Assembly (NCBI RefSeq): GCF_902493135.1
Contig: NZ_CABUOD010000017.1
Coordinates: 1-64,000, forward strand
DNA length: 64,000 nucleotides
Direction of reading: 5' to 3'
Origin: an uncultured Parabacteroides sp.
GTDB taxonomy: Bacteria > Bacteroidota > Bacteroidia > Bacteroidales > Tannerellaceae
The number at the start of each line of letters is the position of its first letter. Position 1 is the first letter of the stretch. Of the stretch, positions 17,614-25,558 are shown piece by piece. Under the pieces are notes generated by a model. It did not search any database. It had not been told where the DNA came from and worked only from the letters and a program-made list of their open reading frames with translations. The position numbers and the translations under genes were made by a program.

Positions 17614-18630
17614 TTACTTGATGTTATAATTCATTTTACGTGTCACGTCTGCTTTCTTACTGTTTTTCGGTCCGAATACCTTGCCTAACAGTTTCATGCC
17701 CATGTGATGGGCGGCGGCATACGATTCGAATGTCTCTGTCCGGTAGTCGAAATCATCCTGCCAGCATTCCTGGGGAGAGACATAACAATATGTGACCTTC
17801 TCGATACTGTTGTCATCCGCCCCGTTTTCCTTTAGTACGATGATGTTCTGCTTGTCGGGAGCCAGGCAGGTGATATGCCTGCGGCGGCATTCTTCGATCA
17901 GCGGGACCAGCACGTCGTCATACCTCGCATGGATATTGGTCAGATCGAAATCCCGGTATTCGCTCTCTCCGATCTTCTGTATCGGGCGGAGTTGCAGGAT
18001 ATCCAGTTCGTCTCCGACGACTTCCCATATCCGGTTTAGTTCTTCGAGGTTGTCGTTGTTGATCGTATAATTGATGCGTAACTTGAACTGCGGATGCTGT
18101 TTCTTTATTTCTGCGACGTTGGAGAGCAGCTTGCGGAACAAGTCGAATTTGCCGTTCGTCATCAGATGTTCGTATGTCTCGCGTGTAAAACCATGTGCCG
18201 AGAGTGTCAACTCGTCCAACCCGTTTTCTACGGCAGCGGCTAACTGCTCTTTCGTCAGCAGGTTCCCGTTTGTCGTGAGCGAAACGTAAGGGACGCCGTA
18301 TCGTTTGCCCAGTGCAATGATCTGTACCAGGTCCTTATGCAAAGTCGGTTCCGCTCCGCAACCGACCTGAAGTTTCAAGGCGCGGTGGAACAGGCTTCCG
18401 GCAATGGCTTCTATCTCTTCATATCTCAAGGTACCCCGCAGGCTTTTCCTTTTTTCCTCATCGCTGAAATAACACATCTTGCAGCGGAAGTTACAGGCCA
18501 GTACCGGATCTATAAAAATACCGATATACCGTTTGCCTAACACATGAAACAGCCAGAGGCCCAATAATTTGAGCCTTCTGCTTCTGATTTGCGTGCCAAG
18601 ACGTAGTATGTTGTAGATATTACGAGTCAT
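17614..18630 (-). CDS. Radical SAM protein
   Basis: The 338-residue protein binds a 4Fe-4S cluster through CxxxCxxC (Cys46, Cys50, Cys53 in LACNFRCKMC) and should cleave S-adenosylmethionine to start radical chemistry. Other barrel features are VGCGAEPTLHKDL, the SAM-contacting segment, and VSLTTNGNLL. The C-terminal region has only a few cysteines (CLAP, CYVSPQECW), so a full SPASM domain is uncertain. The substrate is unknown. It sits in one transcript with bcp and recA, with an ATTGTC-type repeat just upstream. Confidence 0.82.
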   Translation of the reverse strand: MTRNIYNILRLGTQIRSRRLKLLGLWLFHVLGKRYIGIFIDPVLACNFRCKMCYFSDEEKRKSLRGTLRYEEIEAIAGSLFHRALKLQVGCGAEPTLHKDLVQIIALGKRYGVPYVSLTTNGNLLTKEQLAAAVENGLDELTLSAHGFTRETYEHLMTNGKFDLFRKLLSNVAEIKKQHPQFKLRINYTINNDNLEELNRIWEVVGDELDILQLRPIQKIGESEYRDFDLTNIHARYDDVLVPLIEECRRRHITCLAPDKQNIIVLKENGADDNSIEKVTYCYVSPQECWQDDFDYRTETFESYAAAHHMGMKLLGKVFGPKNSKKADVTRKMNYNIK

Positions 18631-18677
18631 TTAGTTAATTGATAATTGTCAGTTGTCAATTCTCAATTGTCCATTGT
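18631..18677. repeat. ATTGTC-type intergenic repeat
   Basis: The gap between the dehydrogenase and radical SAM genes is a run of degenerate copies of CAATTGTC/TCAATTG units. The same sequence family is found inside trpF at 42466-42564. Such runs are common between Bacteroidetes genes; no coding function is seen. Confidence 0.6.
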
Positions 18678-19871
18678 TTACAGTTCCAGATCTATATTGA
18701 ACAGTTCGTGCCAGGGCAGGCCTTGTTCGTTCAGCTCCTTCATGAACGGATCGGGATCGAACTCTTCCACGTTCCAAACCCCCGGCTTTTTCCAAACGCC
18801 CTGCATGAACAGTTTGGCTCCGATCATGGCCGGAACGCCGGTCGTGTAGCTTACGCCTTGTGCTCCCGTTTCCAGGTAAGCGGCATGGTGGCTACAGTTA
18901 TTATAAACATAGTAGGTCATTTCTTTGCCATCCTTGATGCCGCGGATACGGCAACCGATGGAGGTTTCGCCTGTATAGTTTTCACCCAGATCGCCCGGAT
19001 TAGGCAGCACGGCTTTCAAGAACTGGATCGGAACGATTTCCTGTCCGTTATACATGATCGGATCGATGCGGGACATACCGATGTTCTGGATCACGCGCAG
19101 GTGAGTCAGATATTCCTGTCCGAAAGTCATCCAGAAACGGGCGCGTTTGATGGTCGGGAAGTTTTTGGTCAGGCTTTCCAACTCTTCGTGGTACATCAGG
19201 TAAGATTCTCTCGGGCCGACATTCGGATAGTTCAGCGGTTTGTGTACGGACAGAGGGTCTGTCTCCTTCCATTCCCCGTCTTCGAAATATTTGCCCCGTT
19301 GGGTAATCTCGCGGATATTGATTTCCGGGTTGAAGTTAGTGGCAAATGCTTTGTGATGGTCTCCGGCGTTGCAGTCTACGATATCCAGATATTGTATTTC
19401 ATCGAAATGATGTTTGGCTGCGTATGCCGTATATACACCCGTTACGCCCGGATCGAACCCGCACCCTAAGATAGCGGTCAGGCCGGCCTCCTCGAAACGT
19501 TTTTTGTATGCCCATTGCCAGCTGTATTGGTATTTAGCTTCGTCCAGCGGTTCGTAATTGGCCGTGTCGAGATAGCTGACACCGTATGCCAGGCAGGCAT
19601 CCATGATATGGAGGTCCTGATAGGGCAAAGCCAGGTTTACTACTAAGTCCGGTTTGAAGGAGTTGAACAAGCGGATGAGCTCTTCCACGTTGTCTGCATC
19701 GACCTGTGCTGTTTGTACCTTTACATTCTTGATATCGGCGGCGATCCGGTCGCACTTGCTTTTCGTGCGGCTGGCAACCATGATATCGGTAAAGACATCG
19801 GCGTTCATCGCGATCTTCTTAACAGCGACGCAACTAACGCCCCCTGCACCAATCACTAATACTCTTCCCAT
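18678..19871 (-). CDS. Saccharopine dehydrogenase family protein (carboxynorspermidine dehydrogenase-like)
   Basis: The 397-residue protein has an N-terminal Rossmann motif (VLVIGAGGVSCVAVKKIA) and ILGCGFDPGVTGVYTAYAAKH, typical of the saccharopine dehydrogenase-like group. Bacterial members of this length usually act as carboxynorspermidine/carboxyspermidine dehydrogenases, which condense a diamine with aspartate semialdehyde in spermidine synthesis. No carboxynorspermidine decarboxylase gene is nearby, so assignment rests on family resemblance. It is the first gene of the transcript leading to recA. Confidence 0.8.
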   Translation of the reverse strand: MGRVLVIGAGGVSCVAVKKIAMNADVFTDIMVASRTKSKCDRIAADIKNVKVQTAQVDADNVEELIRLFNSFKPDLVVNLALPYQDLHIMDACLAYGVSYLDTANYEPLDEAKYQYSWQWAYKKRFEEAGLTAILGCGFDPGVTGVYTAYAAKHHFDEIQYLDIVDCNAGDHHKAFATNFNPEINIREITQRGKYFEDGEWKETDPLSVHKPLNYPNVGPRESYLMYHEELESLTKNFPTIKRARFWMTFGQEYLTHLRVIQNIGMSRIDPIMYNGQEIVPIQFLKAVLPNPGDLGENYTGETSIGCRIRGIKDGKEMTYYVYNNCSHHAAYLETGAQGVSYTTGVPAMIGAKLFMQGVWKKPGVWNVEEFDPDPFMKELNEQGLPWHELFNIDLEL

Positions 19872-19929
19872 TTACTAATCGAATTAATCTTGTTTATATA
19901 TACAGTTTACAAGGTTTTAAACCTAACGA

Positions 19930-19937
19930 CAAATATA
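19930..19937 (-). promoter_or_regulatory. Putative -7 element for the dehydrogenase-bcp-recA operon
   Basis: On the minus strand TATATTTG matches TAnnTTTG and lies 58 bases before the start codon of the dehydrogenase gene. No good -33 match at 19-20 bases. Confidence 0.5.
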
Positions 19938-19979
19938 CAATGAATCTTTGGATAATCGGGCAACACCGGGGTAAAACCT

Positions 19980-20066
19980 TTCTTCCTTTTTTTTCAGAGG
20001 CAATAGCGCGTTGAGCAAACAGATGGCTAAATCGGGATGCTCGCCGAAGATCCGTTTGAATGGCAG
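19980..20066 (-). pseudogene. Remnant of an Rpn/PD-(D/E)XK nuclease family transposase gene
   Basis: The minus strand encodes LPFKRIFGEHPDLAICLLNALLP followed by LKKKEE, nearly the same as the N-terminus of the intact gene at 30122 (LPFKRIFGEHPDLVISLLNA). The similarity stops after about 29 residues and the flanking frame has no family features, so this is a decayed fragment. The whole 349-base gap 19872-20220 otherwise holds only promoter-like sites. Confidence 0.8.
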
Positions 20067-20186
20067 GCCGGCACATGGATGGAGGTTAACGCATTCTTTT
20101 CCGGCAGACAGACGCTTATCCATAAAATCCGAAGGCGACCGCACCAAAATATTCCATTGTACAAATGAAGTAGAAAATTAATGTAC

Positions 20187-20194
20187 TATCTTTG
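20187..20194 (+). promoter_or_regulatory. Putative -7 element for the AAA-ATPase/nuclease gene
   Basis: TATCTTTG matches TAnnTTTG 26 bases before the start codon at 20221. No TTTG at the correct -33 distance. Confidence 0.5.
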
Positions 20195-20220
20195 TATGCA
20201 CGCATAAAATGATATGAAAT

Positions 20221-21792
20221 ATGGAAACAACACCTTTGAGAAAACTTCCGGTAGGAATCCAGGATTTTGCCAAATTGCGGGAAGAAGGTTTCTTGTATGT
20301 GGACAAGACTGCCCTGATTTACTGGTTAGCAATGAGCGGGACACAAATTTTTCTGAGCCGTCCGCGCCGTTTCGGTAAGAGTTTGTTGCTTTCGACGTTC
20401 AAAGCCTTTTTCGAAGGGAAAAAGGCTTTGTTTGAAGGACTGGCTATCGGAAAAATTGAAAAAGAGTGGATTTCCTATCCGGTGCTCCATTTGAGCCTGA
20501 ATGCGCAATATTATGAAAATAAACGAAGCCTGGAACAAGTCTTTGAAGCGCATTTTATGGAATGGGAACGGTTGTATGGCGCGACACCCGAAGGACTGGG
20601 ATATGCCCGCCGTTTCATGCAAATCATCCGTCAGGCATACGAAAAGACCGGAAATAAGGTGGTTGTCCTTGTCGATGAATACGACAAACCGTTGTTTCGG
20701 ACGCTGGCTGATGATCCTTTACATCATCTGTATCGTGAAATGTTGACCGGCTTCTACACGGTATTGAAGGATGCCGACCCGTATCTGCGCTTCGTGTTTA
20801 TCACGGGAGTGACTAAATTTGCCCAGTTGGGGATCTTCAGTAACCTGAACCAGCTGATGGACATCAGTATGAGCCCGGATTATGCCACTATATGCGGTAT
20901 GACCCGCACGGAGATAGAACACACCTTCCTGCCGGAACTAAATGAACTTGCCCGGATGAATCGGCTTTCGTATGGCCGGACTGTGGATGAACTCACGCGC
21001 CGTTACGACGGCTATCATTTTTCCGAGTTTGCTACCGAAGGACTTTATAATCCGTTCAGCCTGCTGAATGCACTGGCAATGAAGCGATTTGCCAACTATT
21101 GGTTTTCGACCGGCACGCCTACAGCCTTGGTGGATATGTTGAAAAAGACAGACTTTGACTTGCGTCGCCTCGACGGGATGGAAGTTCCGGCTGCCGCTTT
21201 GACTGACTACAGGGCGGACTTCAGAAACCCTGTGCCGATCATTTACCAAAGTGGCTACCTGACGATCAAGGGGTATGATTCAGAGTTCGACAATTATATC
21301 TTGGGCTATCCGAATGCCGAAGTGGAATATGGTTGGCTGAATTTTATAACACCTTATTATACACCTCTTTCCGAAGCTACAGCCCCTTTTTATATCGGAA
21401 AATTCGTGAACGAATTGCGTGCAGGCGAGGTAGATGCTTTTATGGAACGTTTACGAGCTTTTTTCGCCGATTTCCCATACGAGTTGAACGACAAGACAGA
21501 GCGTCATTATCAGGTGGTTTTCTATATTGTGTTCAAACTATTGGGGCAGTATGTTGACGCGGAAATCCGCAGTGCGCGAGGCCGTGCTGATGCTGTGGTG
21601 AAAACAGCTGACATTATTTATGTGTTTGAATTTAAACTTGATGGTAGCGTGGATGATGCGCTTCGCCAGATTGAAGAAAAAGGATATTTGATCCCTTATT
21701 CAGCCGACGGACGCCGCTTAGTCAAAGTCGGAGCTTCGTTCGATAAGAAAGAACGGAACATCGGCTCCTGGAAAGCGGCACACTCTCTATAA
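20221..21792 (+). CDS. AAA-ATPase-like protein with C-terminal PD-(D/E)XK nuclease domain
   Basis: The 523-residue protein belongs to the large Bacteroidetes family with a predicted AAA-ATPase domain (PF09820 type) and a C-terminal PD-(D/E)XK nuclease domain (PF08011 type). Seen are LPVGIQDFAKLREEGFLYVD at the start, a P-loop-like RPRRFGKSLLLST (about residues 44-56), VVVLVDEYDKPL as Walker B, and near the end ADAVVKTADIIYVFEFKLDG, which contains the nuclease core (D...ExK). The family is abundant and often variable between strains; its role is unknown, with mobile-element or defence roles proposed on general grounds. Confidence 0.85.
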   Translation: METTPLRKLPVGIQDFAKLREEGFLYVDKTALIYWLAMSGTQIFLSRPRRFGKSLLLSTFKAFFEGKKALFEGLAIGKIEKEWISYPVLHLSLNAQYYENKRSLEQVFEAHFMEWERLYGATPEGLGYARRFMQIIRQAYEKTGNKVVVLVDEYDKPLFRTLADDPLHHLYREMLTGFYTVLKDADPYLRFVFITGVTKFAQLGIFSNLNQLMDISMSPDYATICGMTRTEIEHTFLPELNELARMNRLSYGRTVDELTRRYDGYHFSEFATEGLYNPFSLLNALAMKRFANYWFSTGTPTALVDMLKKTDFDLRRLDGMEVPAAALTDYRADFRNPVPIIYQSGYLTIKGYDSEFDNYILGYPNAEVEYGWLNFITPYYTPLSEATAPFYIGKFVNELRAGEVDAFMERLRAFFADFPYELNDKTERHYQVVFYIVFKLLGQYVDAEIRSARGRADAVVKTADIIYVFEFKLDGSVDDALRQIEEKGYLIPYSADGRRLVKVGASFDKKERNIGSWKAAHSL

Positions 21793-21936
21793 AGAACGGT
21801 TTCTCGGTTCGTATCCCTGTCCTGCTTCCGGTCGGTGTACAAATGGCGTTATGCTTTTTCCGGTTCATAACTATGAGGCGGCGAAACCATAAGGAAGTCG
21901 TCTTTGTTCCTTATCTTTATTTTTTTATAATATGAT

Positions 21937-22956
21937 ATGGCAGCAAAGACGGTAACATTGTTTTCTAATTTCGAGTGTCGCATAAAAGGATTGCGCAGTA
22001 ACGGGAAAGGGGTTACGGCATTGAATTATCTGAGTGCGTGGCGCATGGTGAGTAAATATTTAGGTGAGGAAGCAGAGAGGTTCCGCCTGTCGGCAATCAC
22101 GGAAGAGTGGGTGCGGGAATATGCGGAATGGCTCTTGAACCGGGGGAATCTGCAAGCGGGCAGCGTGAATTTCTATTTGCGCAATTTGCGTGCGCTCTAT
22201 GGATATGCCCGGAGGGAAAAGTCCATAGTTCTCGGTGATAGGGACCCGTTCAAGGATCTTATCCCTGCCGTCCCGCCAACTCCCAAACGGTCGCTTTCGG
22301 ATGAAGACCTGTATCGGTTGGTCGGCTATGGGGAACGTTCCGGTGTCAAGGCAAACCTGTTGCAGGCGTGTGACGTTTTCCTGTTTCTTTTTTATGCACG
22401 CGGCATGTGCTTCGTGGATGTCTATAACCTGAAGAAGTCGGATCTCTATGGCGATTACATCTATTATAGACGCAGTAAAACAGGGGCGTCGTTGCAGGTG
22501 AAAATTGTTTCTGAAGTAAAGTCCTTGATCGGAAAATATGCTGACTCCGAAAGTGAATATGTCTTTCCTTTCCTCCGGGAGAACAAGCGGGGAGGAGAGG
22601 AACTTAGCGAGAAAAGCGCTCTCAGACGGTTGAACCGGCATTTGAAGCAGGTAGGCGAAGAGTTGGGTTTCACCCGGCCATTGACGACTTACGTGGCCCG
22701 CCATTCCTGGGCATCGATGGTGGAGGCATGCGGCACGAACACCTCGGTCATCAGCCAGGGGCTCGGACACAGTTCGGAACGTGTCACCCTTATTTATATG
22801 AAGGGAATGCCTTCACGCGTTATTGATGAGGCGAATGAGGAAATGTTGGAACAGAAAATCCGTAAGAAAAGAGGGAAGAAGAAAAAGAAAAATAAAAAAT
22901 GTCCCTTTCTTGGTAAGAAAGAGATATTATATGGATTCTTGTTAAATAAGCATTGA
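21937..22956 (+). CDS. Tyrosine recombinase (predicted DNA invertase of the fimbrial switch)
   Basis: The 339-residue protein is a phage-integrase-type tyrosine recombinase. It has an N-terminal core-binding SAM-like domain (to about residue 115) and a catalytic domain with Arg155 (ARGMC), Lys181 (RRSKTG), Arg255 (YVARHSW, Tyr in place of the box II His, common in Bacteroidetes), His278 (LGHSS) and the nucleophile Tyr287 (TLIYM). After the catalytic domain comes a lysine-rich linker (KKKKKNKK), then CPFLGKKE encoded by the left inverted repeat, and a last ILYGFLLNKH encoded inside the invertible segment. If the segment flips, the protein would end with a different 35-residue tail. It lies beside the switch it most likely controls. 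Confidence 0.9.
   Translation: MAAKTVTLFSNFECRIKGLRSNGKGVTALNYLSAWRMVSKYLGEEAERFRLSAITEEWVREYAEWLLNRGNLQAGSVNFYLRNLRALYGYARREKSIVLGDRDPFKDLIPAVPPTPKRSLSDEDLYRLVGYGERSGVKANLLQACDVFLFLFYARGMCFVDVYNLKKSDLYGDYIYYRRSKTGASLQVKIVSEVKSLIGKYADSESEYVFPFLRENKRGGEELSEKSALRRLNRHLKQVGEELGFTRPLTTYVARHSWASMVEACGTNTSVISQGLGHSSERVTLIYMKGMPSRVIDEANEEMLEQKIRKKRGKKKKKNKKCPFLGKKEILYGFLLNKH
22900..22924 (+). repeat. Left inverted repeat of the invertible promoter
   Basis: A 25-base arm that matches the reverse complement of 23142-23166 at 24 positions; the mismatch is at 22904/23162. Its core TTTCTTGGTAAGAAA is itself nearly palindromic (TTTCTT-AAGAAA), as expected for a tyrosine recombinase site. It lies inside the recombinase coding sequence and encodes CPFLGKKE. 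Confidence 0.9.
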
Positions 22957-23141
22957 TGATCAACGATTATGTTTCTGCAAATGTACGGGTTATTATGATA
23001 TAAACAAAAAAATCACAATAAAATAAAGCAAACTCTATTTGAGATTGATGGAAAAATAGCTTTCCAAGTACTCTAATTTTTTCAAAATACTCTTCTTAAG
23101 TTCTTGTAATTCAGTGATAATTGTATTATCTCCATCTTTTG
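22925..23141. other. Invertible segment carrying a promoter and two alternative recombinase tails
   Basis: This 217-base segment lies between the inverted repeats. On the plus strand it encodes the last ten residues of the recombinase and its stop at 22954. On the minus strand it encodes, in exact frame with the right repeat, TKDGDNTIITELQELKKSIL and then KKLEYLESYFSINLK, ending at a stop at 23037-23035. Between the two tails is one promoter pointing left. Inversion would fuse the second tail to the recombinase (364 residues) and turn the promoter toward the fimbrial genes. Confidence 0.85.
22978..23008 (-). promoter_or_regulatory. Phase-variable fimbrial promoter, here in the OFF orientation
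   Basis: On the minus strand TTTG (23008-23005) is followed after 19 bases by TACATTTG (22985-22978), a perfect Bacteroidetes promoter. In this sequence it points toward the recombinase gene, away from the fimbrial operon. After inversion it would sit near 23058-23088 and read rightward, starting a transcript about 90 bases before the DUF3575 gene. No matching promoter toward the fimbrial genes exists in the present orientation. Confidence 0.85.
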
Positions 23142-23166
23142 TCTCTTTCTTACCAAGAAAGAGACA
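23142..23166 (-). repeat. Right inverted repeat of the invertible promoter
   Basis: The 25-base partner of 22900-22924 with one mismatch. Its core TTTCTTACCAAGAAA is a near-palindrome. Read on the minus strand it encodes CLFLGKKE in the same frame as the CPFLGKKE of the left arm, which is why inversion preserves the recombinase reading frame. It ends 20 bases before the DUF3575 start codon. Confidence 0.9.
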
Positions 23167-23185
23167 AAAGTATAGGGGAAATAAT

Positions 23186-23773
23186 ATGAATAAAAAAGAA
23201 ATCGGGAAGAATATCTTGAAAAAATTCGCATGGTTTTGTTTGTTATTCTGCACATTGTCTGTTGCATATGGGCAAGAGGTTGCGGTCCGGACGAATGCGC
23301 TCTATTGGCTGACGACGACGCCCAACTTCGGAGTGGAGATGGCACTTGGACGTAAATGGTCGTTCGAGGCATCGGGCAACTACAATGCTTGGACATTTTT
23401 CCCCGATGGCATGAGCCTGCGCCATTATCTGGTGCAGCCCGAAATACGTTTCTGGCCTTGTAAAAGTTTCGAAGGCCATTTCTTTGGCATGCATGTCCAT
23501 TATGGTCAGTATAATATCGGGCAGGTCCCTTTTATCTCCGGCCTGGACACCTACACCTATCGCGGCGAACTGTACGGCGGGGGCGTTTCTTACGGCTATC
23601 ATTTTGCAATCGGTCGGCGCTGGGGATTGGAACTGATGTTGGGAGTAGGATACAGCTATCTGGAATATAATAAATATGTATGTACCGAATGTGCGGAGTT
23701 GATGGGGCGTTACAGGCGCCATTTCGTCGGGCCGACGCGGTTGGGAGTTTCTTTTATCTATATAATACATTGA
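23186..23773 (+). CDS. DUF3575 domain protein, first gene of the fimbrial operon
   Basis: The 195-residue protein has an N-terminal signal peptide (KKFAWFCLLFCTLSVAYG) and then an outer-membrane beta-barrel-like pattern starting VAVRTNALYWLTTTPNFGVE, the DUF3575 hallmark. DUF3575 proteins head many Bacteroidales Fim/Mfa fimbrial loci and are thought to help assembly or anchoring at the outer membrane. The ATG at 23186 is chosen because it begins the signal peptide; an earlier in-frame codon at 23114 lies inside the invertible segment and would add residues encoded by the right repeat. Transcription should depend on promoter orientation. Confidence 0.85.
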   Translation: MNKKEIGKNILKKFAWFCLLFCTLSVAYGQEVAVRTNALYWLTTTPNFGVEMALGRKWSFEASGNYNAWTFFPDGMSLRHYLVQPEIRFWPCKSFEGHFFGMHVHYGQYNIGQVPFISGLDTYTYRGELYGGGVSYGYHFAIGRRWGLELMLGVGYSYLEYNKYVCTECAELMGRYRRHFVGPTRLGVSFIYIIH

Positions 23774-23798
23774 TAAACTTAACGATAGATTGATAATT

Positions 23799-24536
23799 AT
23801 GGAACAAGAATATAACACACCGTGGATTTGCCGGCCTGCCCTTTATACGGCCGCTTTTGATGTCTCCTCGTGCCAAGTGCGGGAATGGGTTTGGACGGGT
23901 ATCTTACGCCCGATTTTCATCCTCCTGTTCATGATGGGCAACAGGTCTTTCGTCTTGTCGCAGGACACGATCCGTCTCGTCCCGCACAGCCTGACGGTGA
24001 GCGACGACAGCGTGTGCATCGACCTGACGATCCATGCCCTGGGCCTGTCGATGCCTTCCGGCGAATCTTTGATACTAACCCCTTCGCTCGAATGCGGAAA
24101 GAAGCGTGTCGTGCTGCCTCCTGTCGTGTTTTCCGGTAGCCGGCGCGCCCGTTTCGACCGGCGCGAGGAGGCGGTCGATCCGGACCACAGCCGCCCCGTC
24201 CCTTACCACGTATGGGTTTGCCGGAAGAAAAGGAGCGATTATACATTGCGCTACCGGGTCAGCCTCTCCTACGCCTTGTGGATGGAGCACGCTTCGCTCA
24301 TCCTTAGGCAGACGAGGCGCGACTGCTGTGCGGAGTGGCTGCTGGCGGACGAGGTCCTGACGGAGGATATCGGCCTGCCGTCTCCCTGCGAATTGGTGGA
24401 GGAGGCGCAACCGGAAAAGGCGGAAACACCGACCGTAAAGGGCGATACCCTCCGGTACGGGCCTTACGGTCATGCCGCCCCGGACATGCGGATCAAGGAG
24501 ATACCGATATTGTATAACAAACGAATGAAAAAATGA
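23799..24536 (+). CDS. DUF3868-like fimbrial accessory protein
   Basis: The protein (245 residues from this ATG) has a hydrophobic segment ILRPIFILLFMMGNRSFVLS near residues 34-53, probably a signal sequence with a long N-terminal extension, then a beta-rich domain with TIRLVPHSLTVSDDSVCIDL. This arrangement and its position between DUF3575 and a FimB/Mfa2-type gene fit DUF3868 fimbrial proteins; the C-terminal part is short and ends with IKEIPILYNKRMKK. The start is uncertain. It overlaps the next gene by four bases. Confidence 0.65.
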   Translation: MEQEYNTPWICRPALYTAAFDVSSCQVREWVWTGILRPIFILLFMMGNRSFVLSQDTIRLVPHSLTVSDDSVCIDLTIHALGLSMPSGESLILTPSLECGKKRVVLPPVVFSGSRRARFDRREEAVDPDHSRPVPYHVWVCRKKRSDYTLRYRVSLSYALWMEHASLILRQTRRDCCAEWLLADEVLTEDIGLPSPCELVEEAQPEKAETPTVKGDTLRYGPYGHAAPDMRIKEIPILYNKRMKK

Positions 24537-25501
24537 TGGAACGGAAGCTCCCGCATATCTTTTGCGGCTCGTACGCATCCCTGTTGTTGTGGCTTCTTTG
24601 TGCGTTCGTTTCGTGTGACATCGACGACGACCTGGCCGAATGCCCCTATAACGCACGGTTGGAGTATTGGTATACGGGGCTGGACCGGGCGAATGTCTTG
24701 CCCAACTATGTGTACCGGATGGATGAGTTCGTGTTCGACTCCCTCGGCGTGCTTCGCCACAGGCGCGAGCTTGCCGCGATAAAAGGGGGGGCGGCGGAGT
24801 TACAGCTCCCGCCCGGCCGCTACACGCTGGTGGCATGGGGCAACGTGGACAGTTGCAGCCGGGTGGGCGAGGCAAAGATAGGCGAGACGCGCCTCGAAGA
24901 CATCAGCCTCTATGCCGGCGGGAAGGCGTTGGAATCGACGGAGAGGCTCTATTACGGCTATACCGGTTTCCGCATCGCTGGGCGGGGGATGAGTCGCGGA
25001 CGTGTCGATATGGTCCATGCGCACCTTAAGCTGGATGTCACTGTCAGGTGGAAAGGGCGTGCGCCTGCCGATACGGGCGACTTCTATATGACGCTTTCGG
25101 GTATCTATCCGAAATACCGTTTCGATCCAAGGTTTGAGGTGGAAGGCTTCCCCTATCCGGATGTGCGGTACTATATACCCGGCCGGCCTGCGGGGTGTGA
25201 GCCTGCAACCTGTAAGGTGGTGGCAAAGATGGACATCACCCGCACGGTCAACGCGCGGTTCGTGACCTATCGGCTTGCCTCGGACGACCACCCGGTGTTG
25301 CAACTTTTCGGCGGGGGAAGGCCGTTGATCCGCGAGATTGACCTCGAAAAGTATTTCCGCACGATGCAGGTCGACCTTGACCGCAACCTCCGCCAGGAGT
25401 TCAGCTTAGTGGTGGAGGTGGATGCCGGTGGCGGGATTGTCGTCTTGTCGGCTAGGGTGAGCGACTGGGTGGAAGGGGGTACGATCGGGTTTGGGAATTG
25501 A
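24533..25501 (+). CDS. FimB/Mfa2-family fimbrial anchor lipoprotein
   Basis: The 322-residue protein has a signal peptide and lipobox (CAFVSC, about residue 28) and then CDIDDDLAECPYNARLEYWY, the typical start of the FimB/Mfa2 (DUF1812) family. Members are lipoproteins that sit at the base of the fimbria and stop polymer growth, anchoring it to the outer membrane. LQLPPGRYTLVAWGN is another family segment. It follows the DUF3868-like gene with a four-base overlap and precedes the two fimbrillin-like genes. Confidence 0.85.
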   Translation: MMERKLPHIFCGSYASLLLWLLCAFVSCDIDDDLAECPYNARLEYWYTGLDRANVLPNYVYRMDEFVFDSLGVLRHRRELAAIKGGAAELQLPPGRYTLVAWGNVDSCSRVGEAKIGETRLEDISLYAGGKALESTERLYYGYTGFRIAGRGMSRGRVDMVHAHLKLDVTVRWKGRAPADTGDFYMTLSGIYPKYRFDPRFEVEGFPYPDVRYYIPGRPAGCEPATCKVVAKMDITRTVNARFVTYRLASDDHPVLQLFGGGRPLIREIDLEKYFRTMQVDLDRNLRQEFSLVVEVDAGGGIVVLSARVSDWVEGGTIGFGN

Positions 25502-25558
25502 AAGATAGAAATAACAGGCAGCAATATAGCACATATAAACAACTTAATTTTATAGTTT

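Noticed and set aside
24075..24875. A 266-codon open frame on the minus strand across the fimbrial accessory genes.
   Set aside because: The region is rich in G and C, which lowers stop frequency on both strands; the translation is very rich in Arg, Pro and Thr and resembles no protein family, while the plus strand has fimbrial family features.
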